DNA of 60,591 bases from Oscillatoriales cyanobacterium CG2_30_40_61. GTDB taxonomy: Bacteria > Cyanobacteriota > Cyanobacteriia > Cyanobacteriales > Microcoleaceae. Numbering within the stretch: position 1 is the first letter of the stretch; the number at the start of each line of letters is the position of its first letter. Under the pieces are notes generated by a model, which was not told the DNA's origin, searched no databases, and saw nothing but the letters and a program-made list of their open reading frames with translations. The position numbers and the translations under genes are program-made. Shown piece after piece: positions 55,250-60,591 of the stretch. Where the stretch lies: positions 1 through 60,591 of the forward strand of contig MNYZ01000007.1 in the NCBI GenBank assembly GCA_001873365.1. The letters are read 5' to 3'.

Positions 55250-57523
55250 ATGAACTCAGAGTTACCCCACAACCGTCAACCCCCAAATCCTCAACAAATG
55301 CTGAAACTCCTCAAAAAAATAGGTGAGATTATTAGCAGATGGTGGTCAGAGTTTACCCTGCAAACTCGATTAATGGCCGGGGCTACCCTGGTAGTTTCTC
55401 TGTTGATGAGTAGTTTAACTTTTTGGGCCGTCAACACTATTCAAGAAGATGCTCGGATTAATGATACTCGCTATGGTCGGGATTTAGGATTACTATTAGC
55501 CGCTAATGTGGCGCCGCTAATTGCGGAAGAAAAACGGGATGAAGTCGCACGATTTTCCCGTCAATTTTACACCAGTACCTCCAGTGTCCGTTATATGTTA
55601 TACGCGGATCAAGAGGGGGAAATTTATCTAGGTTTACCCTTTTCTGATTCGGCGGTACAAAATTCCCTAACTCTGCGGCGGCGGATGCAATTACCGGATA
55701 ATTTTTTAGCCAGTGTGCAGTCAGGAAATTTTGCGGATTTGCCCATGGTTAGACAACATTTAACTCCGGCTGGAGAGGTGACGGATGTTTTTGTTCCGAT
55801 GATGCACAATGGTCGTTATTTAGGAATTTTAGCGATTGGAATTAATCCTAATCCTACCGTTGTTGTATCATCGAATTTAACCCGAGATGTGACGTTGGCG
55901 GTGTTTGTTTCGATTTGGGTAATGGTAATTTTAGGGGCGGTATTTAATGCTTTAACGATTACTCAACCGATTAAAGAATTAGTTCAGGGAGTTAAAAATA
56001 TTGCTATCGGAAATTTTAATCAACGGGTTGACTTACCCTTTGGTGGAGAATTAGGGGAATTGATTTCAAGTTTCAATGAAATGGCCGAACGTTTAGAAAG
56101 TTTTGAAGAACAAAATATTGAAGAACTAACCGCAGAAAAAGCCAAGTTAGAAACCTTGGTTTCAACAATTGCAGATGGAGCGGTTTTAATTGATGCTGAA
56201 CTGAATTTGATTTTAGTCAATCCCACCGCCCGACGCTTATTTGGATGGGAAGGTAAAACGGTAATTGGGAATAATGTGCTTAACTTCTTACCCAATTTAG
56301 TAACAGAAGAATTATCACAACCTTTACAAAAAATTGCCAGTGGAAACTTAGAGGGAGGAGAATTTCGTTGTTCTTTGGGAGAACCAACAAATCGGACATT
56401 AAGAATTTTATTAACTACGGTTTTATTACATAAATCTCCGGGGATTGAACCTTTGTGTCATAGCTGTATTCATGACGCGGAAAATACCTGTGAATTATCA
56501 GAACGTCCCCATGTTCAGGAATGTACTTTATATGAAAATCATACACAAGAATATGATATCATGGCTGCCCCTATTGAAGAAGGAAATTATCGCCAAAGTT
56601 TAAAGGGAATTGCGATGACTATTCAGGATATTACCCGTGAGGTTGAGTTAAATGATGCTAAGAGTCAGTTTATTAGTAATATTTCCCATGAGTTAAGAAC
56701 ACCGTTATTTAATATTAAATCTTTTATTGAAACCCTCCATGATTATGGAGAAGATTTAACCGAAGAAGAGCGACAGGAGTTTTTAGCCACCGCCAACCAT
56801 GAAACCGATCGTTTAACTCGTTTAGTTAATGATGTGTTAGATTTGTCTAGGTTAGAATCCTGTCGAATCTATCATTTTGAACCCGTTGATATGGCGCAAG
56901 TTGTAGAACAAACCCTGAGAACTTATCAATTGAATGCTAAGGATAAGGGGATTGAACTTAGTCGAGAAATAGAACCGGATTTACCATTAGTTGTCGGAAA
57001 TTATGATTTATTGTTGCAAGTTTTAACCAATTTAGTCGGTAATTCCTTGAAATTTACTTCTGCGGGAGGACGGGTAATTATTCGGGTTTATCTGTTAGAA
57101 GAAGATAATCTAAATAAAAATCAAGAAGTAGAAGAAATTGCCAAAGGAGGCTGGATTATTTCTCCTCCTCCTCCCCGTCCTATTGATTTACATTTAGCCG
57201 AAAATCGACCTAAAAATCGTTATATTAGAACAGAAGTTTCTGATACTGGAAGCGGAATTGCACCGGAAGACCAAGATGCTATTTTTACTCGTTTCTTCCG
57301 AGTAGAAAATCGGGTTCACACCTTAGAAGGAACGGGATTAGGATTGTCTATTGTGAAAAATATTATTGAAAAACATCGAAGTCAAGTACATTTAATTAGT
57401 GAGTTAGGAATTGGAACAACATTCTGGTTTGATTTAGTAGTATCTCAGGAAGAAACACAATCTATGTCTTTTAGTAATGATGTTTTTATCGGAGGAAAAT
57501 CCATATCAATTTCTAAAGTATAG
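55250..57523 (+). CDS. nblS: Sensor histidine kinase NblS (Hik33/DspA)
   Basis: About 757 residues from the ATG at 55250; a TTG at 55244 is also in frame. Two transmembrane segments (about 38-60 and 207-230) flank a sensor domain; then HAMP, PAS (about 300-460), HisKA with phosphohistidine H480 (SNISHELRTPLFNIK), and HATPase (DTGSGI, GTGLGLSIVK). N-terminal LQTRLMAGATLVVSLLMSSLTF and LGLLLAANVAPLIAEE are nearly the NblS family sequence. It senses light or redox stress and controls phycobilisome breakdown and photosynthesis genes. An insertion with C-x2-C-x7-C-x10-C occurs in the PAS region (CHSC ... TCEL ... ECTL). Confidence 0.93.
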   Translation: MNSELPHNRQPPNPQQMLKLLKKIGEIISRWWSEFTLQTRLMAGATLVVSLLMSSLTFWAVNTIQEDARINDTRYGRDLGLLLAANVAPLIAEEKRDEVARFSRQFYTSTSSVRYMLYADQEGEIYLGLPFSDSAVQNSLTLRRRMQLPDNFLASVQSGNFADLPMVRQHLTPAGEVTDVFVPMMHNGRYLGILAIGINPNPTVVVSSNLTRDVTLAVFVSIWVMVILGAVFNALTITQPIKELVQGVKNIAIGNFNQRVDLPFGGELGELISSFNEMAERLESFEEQNIEELTAEKAKLETLVSTIADGAVLIDAELNLILVNPTARRLFGWEGKTVIGNNVLNFLPNLVTEELSQPLQKIASGNLEGGEFRCSLGEPTNRTLRILLTTVLLHKSPGIEPLCHSCIHDAENTCELSERPHVQECTLYENHTQEYDIMAAPIEEGNYRQSLKGIAMTIQDITREVELNDAKSQFISNISHELRTPLFNIKSFIETLHDYGEDLTEEERQEFLATANHETDRLTRLVNDVLDLSRLESCRIYHFEPVDMAQVVEQTLRTYQLNAKDKGIELSREIEPDLPLVVGNYDLLLQVLTNLVGNSLKFTSAGGRVIIRVYLLEEDNLNKNQEVEEIAKGGWIISPPPPRPIDLHLAENRPKNRYIRTEVSDTGSGIAPEDQDAIFTRFFRVENRVHTLEGTGLGLSIVKNIIEKHRSQVHLISELGIGTTFWFDLVVSQEETQSMSFSNDVFIGGKSISISKV

Positions 57524-57578
57524 GGTGTAAAATTTAATCCCTATTCTGATAAAATGTGGAATTAAAATATTAGTTAAA

Positions 57579-58239
57579 ATGCGTTTTTTAAAATCAAAAT
57601 ATCAGACAATTTTTCTGCTTTGTTTAATCCTATTGACTTATGGAAAATTCTCTCTGAGAATGCTCCGTCTAAACCTTTGAATCCCGATGCTAATGAGCAG
57701 ACAAAAGCATTTATTAGTTATCAAAAAAAGATTGATTTTAATAAATTACAACGTCAAGCAGCACAAATTTTTAAGTTAATTATTGGATATACTGTTTTTT
57801 TTGTGATTTTGGGATTATTTCCTCAAACTCGCTCTATTCAATTAATTTTAAGTGCCATAAATTCCTTGCTAATTATCACAGTAATTTTCTATATTTTTAA
57901 CCGTTTAACTCTAATATTTATTGACCAGTTCATAACGGCTTTAGAAGATTCTTCTTTTTTAGTTGCTAACCCTGATATATCTCGGCGTAGAACTTTACGC
58001 GCCTATACTTTATTTTAGAACCGCCAAAGGTATTGGGAGTTGACCAACTTCATCATAGTGGTATCGGGATTCGGATTTTTATTAAGACTAAACCCCTCGA
58101 ACAATGACCTGTAGCCCGGGAATATCGGCGACGTTTAAAAATTGCCTTCGATCAAAATAATATTTCGATTGGAATTCCCCAACAAAGTATTCAATTTCCC
58201 GATTCTTACCGAACCAATGGATCAACCTCTGAAAAATAG
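57579..58239 (+). pseudogene. Decayed MscS-type mechanosensitive channel gene
   Basis: Three pieces of one channel gene lie in different frames. An ATG at 57579 opens a signal-peptide-like frame (MRFLKSKYQTIFLLCLILL). A second frame from about 57620 to 58018 gives the helical N-terminal region with two spans and ends RRTLRAYTLF. A third frame at 58021-58239 gives the MscS C-terminus, VLGVDQLHHSGIGIRIFIKT, then a TGA at 58105 where the family has Trp, then PVAREYRRRLKIAFDQN and IPQQSIQF. The pore and beta domain between are missing. Frame shifts, an internal deletion and a nonsense codon show a dead gene. Confidence 0.8.
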
Positions 58240-58452
58240 TAATAGTATCCATCATTAACATAACTATGATATGATTCATTCGCCTTGTCGATTCTGTCCA
58301 TAAAGGACAAATCACAGTGCTTGGTGATGGTGTTAGGATTCGAGCTTCGGATTGTCCGGCAACGACCGACGACATCTTAGAATCCCCTTTTGGTGTGGCT
58401 GTGGGAGTGTCAAACCTTGACCCAAATTCAATTGTTAATTAAGGTTCTTAGC
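58240..58452. other. Gap upstream of the amidase gene
   Basis: About 210 bases between the MscS remnant and the amidase start. A stop-free plus-strand stretch of about 47 codons (58290-58437, including HKGQITVLGDGVRIRASDCP) has no start or ribosome-binding site and no recognisable homologue, so I do not call it a gene; it could be another remnant. Confidence 0.3.
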
Positions 58453-60390
58453 GTGTCACGAATGGGAAAAACTCTATTTTCGCGTTGGTTAATGCCCGGT
58501 TTAGTCAGCTTTTTGATCCTGACCTCTCCCGCCGAAGCAGCTAGTCTGCAATCTTGGCAATTTGAAAGCTCTCAAAACCGCCTCAGCTTTACAACCGATG
58601 GGGGGGTACAACCCAAAGCTCAACTGCTTTCCAACCCCGCCCGATTAGTGATTGATTTGCCCGGCACGAGCTTAGGGGGTGTCAATCGTCAGCAATTAAT
58701 TGGGGGTGCGATTCGGGAAATTCGAGTCGGTCAGGTCGATAACCAAACCGCCCGAATTGTGGTGGAATTAGCAGATGGTTATACTCTCGATCCTCAAGGA
58801 GTCCAATTTCGGGGGATTTCCCCAACTCAGTGGACGGTGCAACTGCCCTCGCCTCGATCTATAGGCACACCTGTCCCTGCTCCTGCTCCTGCTCCTGCTC
58901 CTACTCCCCCAACCGCAACCCGTCCTTCCCTACCTTTACCTCAAACCCCTTCTGTCAGGCCCCCTGCCCCTGCTCCTGTGCCGGCTCCCCTACCTCAACA
59001 GACCGTTAATCGTTCCATTCCCCAGCAACCTCAAACTACCTTAGCTCAAGTCGAGGTGCGGGATAATGGAATTGTGCTGCACACCACCGGCAAAATGGCC
59101 GATATTGAATTTAAACAGAGTCAAGATCGCAGTTGGATGACTTTGGATATTTTGGGTGCTACCTTAGCATCCCGTTCAAACAGTACCGGAAAACAAGTTA
59201 ACCGAGATGGGGTAACGGTTTCTCAAGTCACCCAACTCTCTAGTAACCCTCCTGTAGTTCGGGTAACCATGAGCACCCCGAAACGGAGTCAAAATTGGCA
59301 AGCCCGGTCATCGGCCGGAGGGGTGGCAGTTTGGCCCCAGGGAAGCACTCCCCCAGCCGTCCAATTGTCGGGAGGATTCGCTAAAATTCGTTCTGTTGAG
59401 ATCCGCAATCAACAACTTCTGATCCAAGCCGATCAGCCTCTGAATTATAGTAGTGGTTGGGACAATGAAACTCAGTCCTATAGTATTACGTTTTTCTCCG
59501 CAGCCCTGGCCGATGGAGTCGCCCTCCCCCAACGACAAGTCGGTAGTCCGGTGATTTGGACAAGGGTGCGTCGGGAAGACCCAGAAACCTTTACCCTGTT
59601 AATTAAACCGGCAACCCGAATTGAGGTCGGACAAATTAGCCAAGGTAGTCCTCAACAGCTTGCCCTAGCCTTTGTGGGAGAGGGTTTGGGAAGCCCAACT
59701 CCCCCCTCCCGTACCCCCGTCGCCACGGTTCCTACTCCTGATCCTAGACCCCTTCCCCCCCGGACAAATCCTCCTCGAACTAATCCAAATCCCTTACCCT
59801 TCCCCCCCACTCAGGTTAACCCCCCCTCTAATAATCCGATTCCTAATGGTCGGGCGGTGGTAATTATTGATCCTGGACATGGGGGCAGTGATGCGGGTGC
59901 GGTGGGTGTGGGAGGACTGCGAGAAAAAGATGTTGTCTTCTCGATTTCTCAACAGGTGGCTCAGATTTTGCAACAAAATGGGGTACAAGCAGTGATGACT
60001 CGTTTGGACGATCGCACCGTTGAGTTAGAACCCCGGGTAGATATGGCTAATCGCATGAATGCAACCTTGTTTGTTAGTATTCACGCCAATGCCGCTACCA
60101 ATGCCGCCGCTAGTGGGATTGAAACCTATTACTACAGCAGTGGTGATCGTCTGGCTCAATATATTCATAACAGTGTGATTAGTAGTTTCTCACAAATTCC
60201 GAATCGTGGTATTAAGACTGCTCGTTTTTATGTGCTGCGAAATACTTCTATGCCTTCGATATTAGTGGAAACGGGGTTTGTTACCAATAATTATGATGCC
60301 TATATGTTAGGTGATCCCGCCCAACGCAGTCGCATGGCCCAAGCGATCGCCCAGGGGATTCTCCAATATTTAAGGGATAACCGATATTAA
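58453..60390 (+). CDS. amiC: N-acetylmuramoyl-L-alanine amidase with AMIN domains
   Basis: About 645 residues from the GTG at 58453 (or ATG at 58462); AAGG about 8 bases before the GTG supports that start, while the longer TTG at 58390 does not fit a signal peptide. Signal peptide near LMPGLVSFLILTSPAEAA; two AMIN domains (about 30-130, 205-390), Pro/Ala linkers (APAPAPAPTPP), and the amidase_3 domain (about 470-640) with IIDPGHGGSDAGA, LREKDV, SIHANA and VETGFVTN (zinc and glutamate residues). It cleaves peptidoglycan at septa for cell separation; in filamentous cyanobacteria AmiC-type enzymes drill septal nanopores. Confidence 0.93.
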   Translation: MSRMGKTLFSRWLMPGLVSFLILTSPAEAASLQSWQFESSQNRLSFTTDGGVQPKAQLLSNPARLVIDLPGTSLGGVNRQQLIGGAIREIRVGQVDNQTARIVVELADGYTLDPQGVQFRGISPTQWTVQLPSPRSIGTPVPAPAPAPAPTPPTATRPSLPLPQTPSVRPPAPAPVPAPLPQQTVNRSIPQQPQTTLAQVEVRDNGIVLHTTGKMADIEFKQSQDRSWMTLDILGATLASRSNSTGKQVNRDGVTVSQVTQLSSNPPVVRVTMSTPKRSQNWQARSSAGGVAVWPQGSTPPAVQLSGGFAKIRSVEIRNQQLLIQADQPLNYSSGWDNETQSYSITFFSAALADGVALPQRQVGSPVIWTRVRREDPETFTLLIKPATRIEVGQISQGSPQQLALAFVGEGLGSPTPPSRTPVATVPTPDPRPLPPRTNPPRTNPNPLPFPPTQVNPPSNNPIPNGRAVVIIDPGHGGSDAGAVGVGGLREKDVVFSISQQVAQILQQNGVQAVMTRLDDRTVELEPRVDMANRMNATLFVSIHANAATNAAASGIETYYYSSGDRLAQYIHNSVISSFSQIPNRGIKTARFYVLRNTSMPSILVETGFVTNNYDAYMLGDPAQRSRMAQAIAQGILQYLRDNRY

Positions 60391-60407
60391 AAGGTGGACG
60401 GTTAACT

Positions 60408-60591
60408 AGGACTTACGCAGAGCGCCAAAGCAACAAGAAACCGGGTTTCGGCTTAGAAACTGTTGGGGAAAAATAAATATTTATAGAAACCCGGTTTCTG
60501 ATCCCAAAGAAACCGGGTTTCGGCTTAGAAACTGTTGGGGAAAAATAAATATTTATAGAAACCCGGTTTCTGATCCCAAAGAAACCGGGTT
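60408..60591. repeat. 72-bp tandem repeat at the window end, in a MITE-like element
   Basis: It starts with AGGACTTACGCA (60408-60419), the same end as the 23582 element. Then a 72-base unit starting AGAAACCGGGTTTCGG repeats at 60436, 60508 and 60580, with internal GTTGGGGAAAAATAAATAT and the complement AGAAACCCGGTTTCTGATCC. At least 2.1 units are in the window; the array continues past its end. Confidence 0.85.

Noticed and set aside
58088-58375. Minus-strand 95-residue open frame
   Set aside because: It is the complement of the MscS C-terminal remnant, whose plus-strand translation matches the channel family.
60436-60591. CRISPR-like repeat at the window end
   Set aside because: The 72-base units are identical throughout with no variable spacer, so it is a plain tandem repeat.

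Overview
This window is chromosomal DNA from a filamentous, non-heterocystous, gas-vacuolate cyanobacterium, most likely Planktothrix or a close relative in the Oscillatoriales. The evidence is AT-rich coding DNA, many HIP1 octamers (GCGATCGC), a gas-vesicle GvpF/L gene, fraC/fraD/fraE filament-integrity genes, nblS, phycobiliprotein-like and V4R proteins, and intergenic arrays of ATCAGTTATCAG words. The genus is an inference; the phylum is not in doubt.

Layout. 1-378: the 5' end of a 16S rRNA gene on the minus strand, with its leader, promoter and a probable UP element. 379-4696 (minus): a Ser/Thr kinase with a beta-propeller-like tail, a translationally coupled protein with a degenerate MazG-like motif, then gvpF/L. 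4804-9962: two facing gene sets that together resemble the Synechocystis slr0144-slr0152 cluster (photosystem II assembly, 'PAP'): a small protein, an adrenodoxin-type ferredoxin, two phycobiliprotein-like proteins without a bilin cysteine, two V4R proteins, a small repeat protein and a pentapeptide-repeat protein. 10320-16147: a caspase-fold protein lacking its catalytic cysteine, MsrA, a fructosamine-kinase-family protein and a REC-GGDEF-EAL protein. 16311-20112: an osmolyte-type binding lipoprotein, fraC-fraD-fraE (septal junction and filament integrity) and larE. 20314-23549: a chemoreceptor and an S15 hydrolase.

23582-33386 is a signalling and envelope block: a MITE-like repeat, a CHASE2 adenylate/guanylate cyclase, DUF928, a TPR-methyltransferase, FecR, a secreted TPR-CHAT protein and a VanX-type dipeptidase. 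33505-39187 is mainly housekeeping: purB, a Uma2 nuclease-like gene, a fibrillin (PAP) family gene, DUF3134, mraY and a GT2 glycosyltransferase. 39546-44629 holds a type-2 NADH dehydrogenase, a small membrane-anchored protein, an HTTM (vitamin-K-carboxylase-like) protein fused to a DCC thiol-redox domain, and a membrane-anchored TIM-barrel hydrolase-like protein. 44663-51514 holds a Cas4/RecB-like Fe-S nuclease, recJ, and a PP2C phosphatase next to an FHA-kinase. 51673-60390 holds small unknown genes, purD, the sensor kinase nblS, a decayed MscS channel pseudogene, and an AMIN-amidase cell-wall hydrolase. The window ends inside a tandem array of a 72-bp repeat.

The intergenic regions are unusually rich in repeats: ATCAGT arrays flush with stop codons, AGAAACCGGGTTTCT elements, and long perfect palindromes. 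No CRISPR array, tRNA or complete insertion sequence was seen. The most interesting systems are the rearranged PAP-like cluster, the fraCDE locus with a short FraD, and the NDH-2/HTTM-DCC locus.
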